A stretch of DNA of 12,538 nt from Trichomonas tenax (lineage: Eukaryota > Parabasalia > Trichomonadida > Trichomonadidae), in the NCBI GenBank assembly GCA_023091735.1, contig JALKBU010001325.1:1-12538 (forward strand). Direction: 5' to 3'. Under the pieces are notes generated by a model. That model ran no database searches, had not been told where the DNA came from, and saw only the letters and a list, made by a program, of their open reading frames with translations. Below are positions 1 to 7,409 of this stretch, piece after piece. Every line of letters starts with the position of its first letter. The first letter of the stretch is position 1. Made by a program: the position numbers and the translations under genes.

Positions 1-217
1 CAAAGAATTCATCACATTTTTTGACATTTTGGAATAATTTTATATATTCAATGGAAGTAAATTTTTCTTGAGCATTTGAAAGTCTCAAACATAATTCCTT
101 GACTTGGTTCTCAAGTCCGTCTATCCTAGATTTTAATTCCTGTCGCATTGTATCCATTTCTTCTTGCATTCGGCTAATTAAAGCAAAATAGTCTATCATT
201 GCACTATCTTTTGTCAT
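1..217 (-). CDS. N-terminus of a coiled-coil protein, partial (runs off the left edge)
   Basis: The frame is open from an ATG at 217 to the window edge, giving 72 codons. The start reads MTKDSAMIDYFALISRMQ and is followed by a charged heptad-like stretch (EEMDTMRQELKSRIDGLENQ) that looks like a coiled coil. A second ATG lies six codons in, so the exact start is uncertain. I see no signal peptide or membrane segment. Base composition is less extremely AT-rich than the virus-like genes to the right, and it is separated from them by a foldback repeat. I therefore infer a host gene or a host repeat-family gene. The family is not recognised, and the C-terminal domain that would identify it is outside the window. 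Confidence 0.6.
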   Translation of the reverse strand, partial: MTKDSAMIDYFALISRMQEEMDTMRQELKSRIDGLENQVKELCLRLSNAQEKFTSIEYIKLFQNVKKCDEFF

Positions 218-698
218 TGCTAAATATGTCACTTTTTACTTTTGAATTAAACGCTTCTGTTAAAACATATCACTTTTGGCAGGACAAATATCTCACTCCC
301 ATTTTTGACACCAGTTTAAAATGATTCAGATTCTCACTTTTTTTTCAACGAAATACGATTGAATAAGATTCTGATTGTTTAGATTAATGATTAACCTATA
401 GTTATCATTTTGAAATACTGCTGTTAGCTTTAGTTATTAATCGAGGAAAATATTATTAGCTTCTTGTTCAATTAAACACGTAACGCAAATATATGTGTGT
501 GATTCAAAACAGAAACATATGATTTTTATCAAGTAGAAGTATAAATTTAGTCCAGTAATTTTGGGATTAAAAAATAGCTTTCTCGTAATTTGCAACTTTC
601 TAGCATATTCTAATTGGCTATTCTTATTTTATAGCTTATATAAAACAATACTTTTAGTGTTTTAGGTTAAAATATTACATTTTTGGAATGATTTCCAA
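218..698. other. Non-coding stretch upstream of the left-edge gene
   Basis: No ORF of useful length is present on either strand. The stretch contains scattered TCACTTTT-like words near 231, 268 and 334, which could belong to the upstream region of the minus-strand gene. I cannot assign a promoter with confidence. Confidence 0.5.
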
Positions 699-977
699 TA
701 TGTCTTATCTAAAATTGATACGCAAAGTCGGCCAAACTTGTTTTTTAACTCACTGGATTAACTTCTTGCTAAGTTATTGAACCACAATGTACAAAATCCT
801 GCTGTGCATGATATATTAAAGAATTAGCTAACAAAGTCTATATTTCATTAAAATATTAGATATATCATGCACAACAGCATTTTGTACATTGGAGTTCAAT
901 AACTTCGCAAGAAGTTAATCCAGTGAGTTATAAAACGAGTTTCGCCGACTTTGCGTATCAATTTTAGACAAGCCATA
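699..977. repeat. Foldback (inverted-repeat) element, arms about 117 bp, loop about 44 bp
   Basis: The left arm, 699-816, and the right arm, 860-977, are reverse complements with only scattered mismatches. For example TAAAATTGATACGCAAAGTC at 709-728 is matched in inverted form at 945-964. The centre (817-859) is AT-rich with no coding potential. The size and structure resemble a non-autonomous foldback or MITE-type DNA element. I could not find a convincing target-site duplication outside the arms, so the exact ends and the superfamily are open. It lies between the host-like gene and the virus-like module and could alternatively be a rearranged end of the larger element. Confidence 0.85.
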
Positions 978-1268
978 AAATTATATTCACACAAGTTTGA
1001 TATAATTTTAAGTAGTAAACAGATTATGATTTATCATGGGTGTCCAAAATTTTTTCCATATATGATAAATCCCCAATCTGAGAATATCCATAATCATAAT
1101 TTCCCTAATATATATATAATAAACAATTTTACAATAATTTATATCGAAATCCCAATAAATTCTTATAATTTGTTATTAAAATATATTGTTTAATTGATAA
1201 TTAAAATTCTTATTGTTATGATTTATTAATAGTTTCCTATAAATTGTTAAAAATAAAAAATATTTTTC
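978..1268. other. AT-rich stretch without a supported gene
   Basis: There is an open frame over 951-1193, but it starts only at a TTG inside the foldback arm and encodes an Ile/Asn-rich sequence of the kind expected from AT-rich non-coding DNA. I see no other feature here. Confidence 0.45.
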
Positions 1269-1392
1269 ATATGTTATGAAAACAAATTAATATAGTTTTT
1301 TTCTTCAAATAAATAATTATGACAACAACTCAAAATCTTCTTAATTTTATATGTTATGAAAAAACTTAAATATTTTTTTTCTCTAATAAATA
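1269..1392 (+). promoter_or_regulatory. Duplicated AT-rich promoter-like block ahead of the 102-residue gene
   Basis: The word ATATGTTATGAAAA occurs at 1269 and again at 1349. Each copy is followed by an A/T stretch, a run of seven or eight T, and an AATAAATAAT-like word ending at an ATG (1319 and 1393). The two copies are therefore about 80 bp apart and similarly placed relative to an ATG. The first ATG opens only a 16-codon frame (1319-1369). A duplicated promoter or a remnant of a duplicated upstream gene both fit. Confidence 0.4.
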
Positions 1393-1701
1393 ATGGAGTA
1401 CTCAGGACAACATTCAAATGATTGCATTCCAACATTTTCTAAAATGTTGGGAGAACAAGATATTCTTAATTTAACACAGGAACAATTTAATGAAATTTTC
1501 ATTGGTGGAAATCCTAAAGTAGATGATGAAGAAAATGTTAAATATAAATTATATATGATTTATAAAAATCTTTTGAAAATTATCGGATGTGCTCATGAAA
1601 ATATTTCTGGTCTAAAACGTGCTAAGAAAAATAAAGTTAATACTATCTTAAATAATATCATATTGAAACTTAACGAATATGATTTGGTGTTACACGCTTG
1701 A
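1393..1701 (+). CDS. Small hypothetical protein of the virus-like element (102 aa)
   Basis: The frame is intact, starting at ATG directly after a T-run and an AATAAAT word and ending in TGA. It starts MEYSGQHSNDCIPTFSKM. It is followed by an acidic stretch (VDDEENVKYK) and then a Lys-rich probably helical C-terminal half (GLKRAKKNKVNTILNNIILK). No catalytic motif, signal peptide or membrane helix is visible. It is the leftmost gene of the virion cluster and converges on the minus-strand gene that ends at 1804. I do not recognise the family. By position it could be a minor virion or accessory protein of the element, but nothing in the sequence proves that. Confidence 0.65.
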   Translation: MEYSGQHSNDCIPTFSKMLGEQDILNLTQEQFNEIFIGGNPKVDDEENVKYKLYMIYKNLLKIIGCAHENISGLKRAKKNKVNTILNNIILKLNEYDLVLHA

Positions 1702-1741
1702 TTTATTCTTGAAATATACAACTATAATAAATAGCAAAATT

Positions 1742-1757
1742 ATTAATAATTATTAAT
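1742..1757. terminator. AT-only perfect palindrome between convergent genes
   Basis: ATTAATAATTATTAAT is its own reverse complement and lies midway between the convergent stops at 1701 and 1804. The position suits a bidirectional transcript-end signal. Being pure A/T in an AT-rich region, it may also be chance. Confidence 0.25.
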
Positions 1758-1803
1758 CCCATTTAATACAAATTTATTTTTAGACCAATATTTTAATATA
1801 GTT

Positions 1804-2075
1804 TTAACGTTTTAGTTTAGAAGTAACCAATGAACCAACATCTGGAACAATATCATCGGTATTAATCACAGTTTTTCTCTCACTATTATTATCTACACCA
1901 AATTCAAATCCAACTTTTGGGAATGTTCCCTTAAGTTTATCACCGAATTGAGCACCGAAAGAACTAGCTACAGGTTTAACAACATTATTTGTTAACCAGT
2001 TAAACCCTGATTTAATTCCTCTGCCAATTTTCTTAGCAACATCTTTTAGTTTTTTTTCCAAAATTCCCAAGCCAT
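1804..2075 (-). pseudogene. Small amphipathic, Gly/Lys-rich virion-like protein with a broken start (about 90 aa)
   Basis: The coding frame is open from about 2085 down to a TAA at 1804-1806 but has no ATG close to its start. The nearest well-placed ATG, at 2073-2075, is in another frame and meets a stop after nine codons. The two frames would be joined by one base in the run of eight A (minus strand) at 2050-2057. An indel, transcriptional slippage in the run, or a more distant ATG upstream of an in-frame TAA are all possible. The protein has a basic amphipathic N-terminus (EKKLKDVAKKIGRGIKSGFN), then Gly/Ser/Pro and hydrophobic residues, and a Lys/Arg C-terminus. This is the style of membrane-active minor capsid proteins (adenovirus VI or Polinton-type), next to the capsid gene. 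The functional call is inference. Confidence 0.45.
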
Positions 2076-2136
2076 TTTAATTATAAATAAAATTTGAAAT
2101 TAATACCATTATTTATGTTTTTTATTTTTGTTTAAA
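2076..2136. promoter_or_regulatory. Divergent promoter region between the amphipathic protein gene and the main capsid gene
   Basis: Only 61 bp separate the two divergent ATGs. Each ATG is preceded by the same kind of block, read outward: TTTATTTTTGTTTAAA on the plus strand, and TTTATTTATAATTAAA on the minus strand. The same block precedes the ATG at 3850. This supports a shared, element-specific AT-rich initiator directly at the start codon, with a very short 5' leader. Confidence 0.5.
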
Positions 2137-3798
2137 ATGAACTCAGCATTTAATACAAGGTTAAATAATAACAACAATTTACAGGGTAACAATGCACAAT
2201 ATTTTGAAAATCTAAAATCCCTGGTACAAATTAATGATGGTACTAGAAGTTTTCAATTGCGTACAGTTGGTTGCCATGACCAATCAGCACCATTTACAGA
2301 AGGACAAGAAACAAGAATTGCTATAACACATTCTGATTTTGATATCACACATTTGAGATATAGATTTCTTACATTTAATGTTAAGTTAAATCTTCACTTA
2401 GATGGACTTTCTATAGATTTTACCGATGAAGAACATTTGTGTAAACTTTTCGTTAGATTTAAATCAAGTAATCAAATATTTGATCAATTAGAAATAATGT
2501 GTAATAATAGATCTACAGGATATCAGCAAAACAAATGTGTAAGTGAAGGATTTGTTTATAGTACTATCAAACCACATTATAAGAAAAAGACTAAGAAATA
2601 TACACATTCATTATATGAAAACGTTGAAAATCTTTCTGAATCTATTGCTGGAACATACGTTAATTTAATGGATTTCCAAGAAAATAACGGATATAAGGAA
2701 TTTAACTTTGAACTTAATTTTCCTATTGAAGATCTTTTGTGTTTACAGGCTTTCGATATGTTTGTTAATAAAATTATCGGTGAACTTGAATTAAAGTTTT
2801 ATCCAAAATCTAAAGGATTAGTATGGTGTTCAATAAACCCAGAAAAAGTTAAGGATTATAAGCTAATAAGAGAAAATGAACAAATTGATGGTATATTTAC
2901 TAAAAATCCTTCAGAATGTTTTGCATATCAATTTATTCAGATAAATAATACAGCAAAGGGTATCGTAAAATTTTCTAAAACAACAAGTGGTTCTTCTTAC
3001 GATATAATTCAATATACAACAACCCCAAGAAATTTTAAGTTAATGGTTAACAGTATGTCTATCACGATGTTAAAGTCCAATATGTTTGGATTTAATATTA
3101 CTGTTAATGCTTTATCATTGATTTGTAACTAATTATCAAATTCATCATTAATTATTCCATCACAAGAATTAGAATATAACGCATTCCCATTAGCTGCTAC
3201 AGAAGCTGATGTCCAATCAACAGTTAACATGCCATTGAATAACGTAACATGTATTTCAGTAATGTTCCCTAAACATAATAACGATTATACTGTTTTTGAA
3301 AATCCTATTTATGATAATGTCCAATTAACAGTTAATGGTAAAAATATCCCAGATCAAGTTATTTCAACACTTGGCGCAAGATTTTTACAGTACCAGTTAG
3401 TGGCATCAGATCTTTCAAGCGGTTTGAGATGTAATAAGGAATATGAAGATTCGTTAACAATGGTTAAAAATGAATCCAGCAAAGGTACCAGATATGCTAA
3501 TCCGTTAAGTGATGCTAGTAGTTTTATGCTGAATTTCCAATGTGAAAGATCTAATGCAGGTTATACATTTGATGGTTTTGATAGTGATGGTTAAAATGTT
3601 TCCATACAATTTAGAGGACAACCAATTTATTCAGGTAATAACGATACATATTATAAAGTTATTGATGGATATTCACCACAAATTATATCTAAACCACCAC
3701 CACAAATATGGTTATATCATGATACTTATTTCATAGCTTGTCTAGGAATGTTACAGTATATAAAGACCGGTAGTCCACAAGGTTCACAAGCCACATAA
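2137..3798 (+). pseudogene. Double-jelly-roll type major capsid protein gene, interrupted by two in-frame TAA codons
   Basis: One frame runs from the ATG at 2137 (MNSAFNTRL, right after the AT-rich initiator) to TAA at 3796-3798. It would give about 553 residues but is broken by TAA at 3130-3132 and 3592-3594. The protein-like quality continues unchanged across both stops, so this is one gene. I read it as the DJR major capsid protein of a Polinton-like virus. Supporting features are the expected length, a beta-rich sequence, and a first-barrel landmark pattern: FDI at residues 68-70, KLFVRFKSSNQI from 103, AGTYVNL at 171-177, GELELKFYP at 215-223 and WCSINPE at 230-236. The segment after the first stop (NAFPLAATEADVQS, then VMFPKHNNDYTVFENPIYDN) suits the second barrel. 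An early start at a TTG (2128) was rejected. The stops suggest decay; readthrough is less likely. Confidence 0.7.
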
Positions 3799-3821
3799 AA
3801 TAATTTCAAAAAATAATTTAG

Positions 3822-3849
3822 AGAATATATATTTTTTATTTTTATTAAA
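3822..3849 (+). promoter_or_regulatory. AT-rich initiator immediately before the small virion-like gene
   Basis: TTTTTTATTTTTATTAAA directly abuts the ATG at 3850 and closely matches the block before the capsid ATG at 2137 (TTTTTTATTTTTGTTTAAA). Having the same word at two plus-strand genes in one element argues for function rather than composition alone. Confidence 0.5.
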
Positions 3850-4235
3850 ATGTTTATTGATAATTATTCAGAAAATATTACTAAAACATATTTATGGTAT
3901 AACAAACCTGATAATAAACCAGTTGATGAAGTTACGATAAACTTACCACCGGAATTTACAGCAAGCAAAAATCGTAAATATATAATTGTCGAAGATATTA
4001 AAGTATTAGTAGGTTTGAAATATTGGCTGGATACTATAGCACATGCTGATTTCCTAGAACGTGATAAGTATTTTGATTCTGCTATTTGTGTCTGTAATGG
4101 TACCGAAGCTAGACATTTATCAAAAATGAGATAATTAGACAATTCAGAAGTTTCAAATTATGGTTCACAAATCCATGCGATAATAGAGAAACACAAGTTA
4201 AAGCAATAATTGATAGATTTTTATTAGTTTATTAA
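3850..4235 (+). pseudogene. Small virion-associated protein gene, broken by a stop and a frameshift
   Basis: An ATG follows the element's AT-rich initiator. The first frame gives 94 codons, rich in beta-type sequence (TYLWYNKPDNKPVDEVTINL, then NRKYIIVEDIKVLVGL), and ends at TAA 4132-4134. Protein-like sequence continues in the same frame to about 4160 and then in another frame from TGG at 4161 (WFTNPCDNRETQVKAIIDRF) to TAA at 4233-4235. A C-terminus of this kind, WFTN followed by a hydrophobic strand ending in Tyr, is common in small jelly-roll or minor capsid proteins, so a virion role is plausible. The intact length would be about 127 residues. It sits between the two capsid genes and converges on the second one. 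A penton-type or minor capsid identity is a guess. Confidence 0.45.
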
Positions 4236-4273
4236 ACTGGCAAACATTTAAAAAAATACTTTAATGTTTAACT

Positions 4274-4288
4274 GCGAATATTATTCGC
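4274..4288. terminator. Perfect 7-bp palindrome between convergent genes
   Basis: GCGAATA and TATTCGC flank a single T. The GC-containing stem stands out in AT-rich DNA and lies between the convergent ends at 4235 and 4329. This is the right place for a bidirectional transcript-end signal, though a binding site is also possible. Confidence 0.35.
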
Positions 4289-4328
4289 GTTTATTTTATA
4301 ATAAATTTTATGACAGGACTTCCAACAT

Positions 4329-5357
4329 TTAATATCTTACAATTACAACAGGCTGAGCGTATGATACTGTTGCATTTGGTCCCTCTCTTGTTCCGATTAA
4401 TTGAATTTGCACCGTTCTTGATGTAGAAATGCCACACATAAACTCTTCAGAATCTGATAAAGGAATTCCGAGCCAATAATTAGAACGGTTGCCAGTAGTA
4501 TATAAAACAACTTCTTCTTCAATAGCACCAGTTGCAGTAAAGTTTTTAATTCTTCTGTACGGTTGAACTGAATTCGCAAAGTCTTTATTAACAGATGTTG
4601 TTGGTAGATTGTTAAAGTTCATGGCGTCAAGAGTTAAATTAACAATTCGGTAATCTTCATATGATAACGGATCTTCAACAGGGCAAAGACAAATTCCGTG
4701 ATACAATGGGATTAATTCAATTGTTATTTTACCCTGGAAGTTTGCGATATAACGAAGATAGCGAAGAGTTAACAACGAATTTAAATAAACTTTTGTGAAT
4801 AATTCAACTTTAATCGTTCTATTGCCATCGATTTTTGATAAATCAAGATAAACTCCTGGTACATTTGAAACAATTCTCCTAATTTTATCAATAGTCGCGT
4901 AATCAGAACTTGTTTCTTTAGCTTCCGGCTGAACTGAATTCCTTAATGCAAACCATTCATAATTTGCAAAATTGACGGTTTGAATCTGGTTTGAATTACT
5001 GAATAAACGATATCCTGTAATGCATTCAGGAGCGTATTGATAACCGAAATAAAATAATAGTTTTACGATTCTATTATCATTGAGTTTGGGAACTTTCAAA
5101 TCAAAATTCTGTTTTAATGTAACATATGAATTATCCAAAGAAACGATTTCAAAATGATTGCAAGCAATATCGATAATTGTTGAAGAACCTTCTTGAATCG
5201 TTCCAACATTGCCATAAGAAAGGGCGCTTGTGTATTCATAAGTTCCTGGGATAATTTCAGATTTAGCGATTGCATTATCGCAGGCCTCATACCAATCGGT
5301 AATGTTGCTATTTAATGAGTCGATAATTGTTGGTGTTTGATTTTGAGCTGCGTACAT
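4329..5357 (-). CDS. Second, shorter double-jelly-roll-like capsid protein (342 aa), intact
   Basis: The frame is intact from ATG (MYAAQNQTPTIIDSLN) to TAA. It is beta-rich with no membrane helix or signal peptide. Read against the main capsid protein at 2137, it keeps the same landmarks in the same order and spacing: FEI at residues 69-71, KLLFYFGYQ from 99, NVPGVYLDL at 165-173, GKITIELIP at 209-217 and CPVEDP at 225-230. After this the two diverge, and this protein ends early in a strand-like PVVIVRY. I therefore read it as a paralogous capsid protein, either a second capsomer or a penton/vertex-like component. It is the best-preserved virion gene in the window and ends in TAA, which argues that TAA is a genuine stop here. 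The paralogy is seen by eye at motif level only; overall identity is low. Confidence 0.6.
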   Translation of the reverse strand: MYAAQNQTPTIIDSLNSNITDWYEACDNAIAKSEIIPGTYEYTSALSYGNVGTIQEGSSTIIDIACNHFEIVSLDNSYVTLKQNFDLKVPKLNDNRIVKLLFYFGYQYAPECITGYRLFSNSNQIQTVNFANYEWFALRNSVQPEAKETSSDYATIDKIRRIVSNVPGVYLDLSKIDGNRTIKVELFTKVYLNSLLTLRYLRYIANFQGKITIELIPLYHGICLCPVEDPLSYEDYRIVNLTLDAMNFNNLPTTSVNKDFANSVQPYRRIKNFTATGAIEEEVVLYTTGNRSNYWLGIPLSDSEEFMCGISTSRTVQIQLIGTREGPNATVSYAQPVVIVRY

Positions 5358-5402
5358 ATTTTTAATGACGATAAAAAATGGAATTTATAAAAATAAATAA
5401 TG
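5358..5402 (-). promoter_or_regulatory. AT-rich initiator region of the second capsid gene
   Basis: Reading the minus strand toward the ATG at 5357 gives ATTATTTATTTTTATAAA, then ATTTTTTATCGTCATTAAAA two bases before the ATG. This resembles the TTTATTTTTRTTNAAA block at 2137 and 3850 but is less exact. Confidence 0.35.
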
Positions 5403-5451
5403 AAAATCAGATGGAATCAGAAATATTATATTCTTTTCTGAAATCGTTATA

Positions 5452-6361
5452 TTATTTAAGTTTTAATGGTAGGCTTAAGTCATTCAAAATTTCAAGGTAA
5501 TTAATGTTATGTTGTTGGTCGAAAGATTGAAGCATTTGGCGGCCTGCATCTGATACTTCAATACTTTTAATGTAATTATTGATTTTAATCGTTGCTTCAT
5601 CCGCATTTGCTTCTTGTAATTGTCGTGCAATATGTTCATCTTTAAAAGCAGCCTCTAAATATTTTAAATAGGTGTCTGACTTATCCTTATACTTCTCGAT
5701 TTCTTTCGTTATCGCATCATCAACTTCCGCATAACCATTATCGTAAATAAAATCCCTTACTTCTTTCTGAGCCGCTAATTGCATGCTTAATTTAAACTGT
5801 TCGCCTTCTCTTTCTAATAGTTCCTTTTTCTTAGCCGTTCGTTCTGCTTGAAACGCTATTTGATAGGATAAAGCCCTACCAGCTAATAATTTTTCAAATT
5901 CATTTCTGTGTTTTTGCGTTTCTATTTGAATTTGATTATTACGTATTTCATCGTTTAAATCCTTTATATTCTTTTCTAATTCAAATTCTTTTTGTTTATT
6001 TACTTGTGTATTAATTGAATCTTTACTTTTTGTATCTAGTTCATTTACATCAAAACCCTCATTCATCTTTTTCATTCTTTCCGTTTCATCCTCGATTCTT
6101 TCTTTTGCAAGTTCATTTCTTTTAACAATTGTTTTTACGTTGAATTTTTGCATTAATTTCTTTAACCTTTTCCGATTCTTCCTGCAAATCCATTGTTTCT
6201 TTTTTAATTCTCTCATGGTCTTTTTTATATTTATCTTCAATCGCTTTTACAGCATTTCGTCAGGTTGAAATTTCTTCTCTAACTTCAAACGTTGGTTCTC
6301 TCGTTCTTGTTTTAACATAGCGTTTAATAATTCATTTTCAAAAGTTAATTTTTGTTGTTCA
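5452..6361 (-). pseudogene. Coiled-coil protein gene, C-terminal part, with paired frameshifts
   Basis: The longest open piece is 5452-6240, ending in LPLKLK and TAA. It contains Glu/Lys-rich heptads (RNELAKERIEDETERMKK), an AEKK-type coiled-coil core, and a less charged C-terminal domain (VSDAGRQMLQSFDQQHNINY). Between about 6140 and 6253 this frame becomes implausible (WICRKNRKRLKKL, with TAA at 6247-6249). A neighbouring frame over exactly that stretch gives regular coiled coil (IEDKYKKDHERIKKETMDLQ). Upstream, 6253-6361 returns to the first frame (NEQQKLTFENELLNAMLKQE). Two opposite single-base shifts therefore bracket about 110 bp. It probably continues the gene at 6362-7075. The likely role is structural, as a fibre, scaffold or internal virion protein; the family is not recognised. 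Confidence 0.5.
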
Positions 6362-7075
6362 TTAACTTTGTGATGACAATTCTTTAAAAAAATCTTCTGC
6401 ACCTAAATCTTTTAACGTCTTTTTCATAGCTTCATTCTCTATCTTTAAACTTTCAACCGTTCTTTCTGCTTTGTTATAATTACTTTTTATTTGATTATTT
6501 TTAATTTCTGAACTCAAACGTTCGTTCTGGATTTTCATTTCATTTAATTCAGTTAATTTTTTATTAACTTCGTCTTCCGCTACTGCAATTTTGTGTTGGT
6601 TATTTAATTTTGCTTCTTGATAATTGAGCTTCCGTTGTCTCTCTTCAATCTTATGTTTCACCTTTTTATTTTCAAACCCATTTTTCAATTCTTGCTCCTT
6701 CATCTTTAATTCATGTTCATTATCCTGATTCTTCATTTTATTTTCATTTTCTTTCATCTTTAATTCTTTCTTCCTTTCTTGCTCAAGTTCTAGAGAGCGG
6801 ATAACATCATTTAACAAACGTTCCTTATTATCATTATTGTCTCTTTATTGATTTAATTGTTGCTGTTGAGGCTAGATTAAAGGAATATATGGCTGCGTTA
6901 ATGAATTCAACATCGTTCTTCGTAAATCCGTCATTGATGGATTATGTTTATACCCAGAAGGCATTTTATCAAGTAAATGTTGCGGTATGTCTTTAGGATT
7001 AATTGGTTCTAATTCAACATTGGGTCGTTTTAATAAAGTTCTTCTCCTCTTTAATCCTTTTCTAATCTTCGGCAT
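6362..7075 (-). pseudogene. Basic N-terminus, Gln-rich linker and coiled coil, interrupted by TAG and TAA
   Basis: The ATG at 7075 (MPKIRKGLKRRRTLLKRP) opens a 67-codon frame ending in TAG at 6872-6874. The same frame continues through a Gln-rich stretch (PQQQQLNQ), a TAA at 6845-6847, and then 151 codons of Lys/Glu coiled coil from about 6844 to TAA at 6362-6364, which is directly followed by TGA. The shared frame and smooth change from basic head to Gln linker to rod suggest one gene with two nonsense changes, both reachable from Gln codons by a single C-to-T change. A two-gene reading is possible, but the second part then has no in-frame ATG; the nearest ATG at about 6836 is out of frame. 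One more shift near 6365 would link it to the gene part that ends at 5452. The role is probably structural and is unproven. Confidence 0.5.
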
Positions 7076-7409
7076 TTAACACACACAGTGCACTCTGGCC
7101 AACTAAAGTTGGCCGCCGCGCACATGTTTCGCATTGTTTTTTTTGAGTTTGTGGGGCTTCAGTTTTAAGAAATTTGTGTTTTTGAAGGCTTGTTTGAGCA
7201 ATTGTGGCTTAAAATAAAATTTACAAATTGAAAATGGCAAAAATGAATTTTAAAAATTTGAATTTTGAATTTTAAAAATTTTGGTTTGAAGTTGTGTTTT
7301 GCATTATTTCGAACGTGTTGAGAGTGTGTTGAGACTAATATTCATGAAACTTCAAAAATAAAGGTTCGCACTGTGAAGAGCAGGTGTGTTTCATTTTGTG
7401 ATCAGTGAG
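7076..7409. other. Non-coding spacer between the coiled-coil gene and the helicase remnant
   Basis: No supported gene. It contains a GC-rich palindrome near its left end, a T/G-rich tract (about 7128-7215), and a low-complexity stretch around 7245-7285 made of repeated AATTTTAAAAATTT words. Confidence 0.5.
7097..7114. repeat. GC-rich hairpin, 7-bp perfect stem with TAAA loop
   Basis: GGCCAAC, TAAA, GTTGGCC. It is followed by GCCGCGCACATG, making a small GC island in AT-rich DNA just upstream of the ATG at 7075 (minus strand). It could be a regulatory hairpin or binding site for that gene. Confidence 0.5.

Noticed and set aside
951..1193. Open frame of 80 codons on the plus strand
   Set aside because: It starts only at a TTG within the foldback arm, is Ile/Asn/Tyr-rich as expected from AT-rich DNA, and resembles no family I know.
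3542..4142. ORFs overlapping the capsid and small virion genes (3542-3736 plus, 3864-4142 minus)
   Set aside because: They are out-of-frame or antisense shadows; the protein-like signal lies in the frame starting at 2137 and that starting at 3850.
2137..7075. Ciliate-type code with TAA/TAG read as Gln
   Set aside because: Gln is encoded by CAA/CAG throughout, TAA ends the second capsid gene and both helicase copies at sensible positions, and true single-base frameshifts also occur. Decay explains all the breaks.
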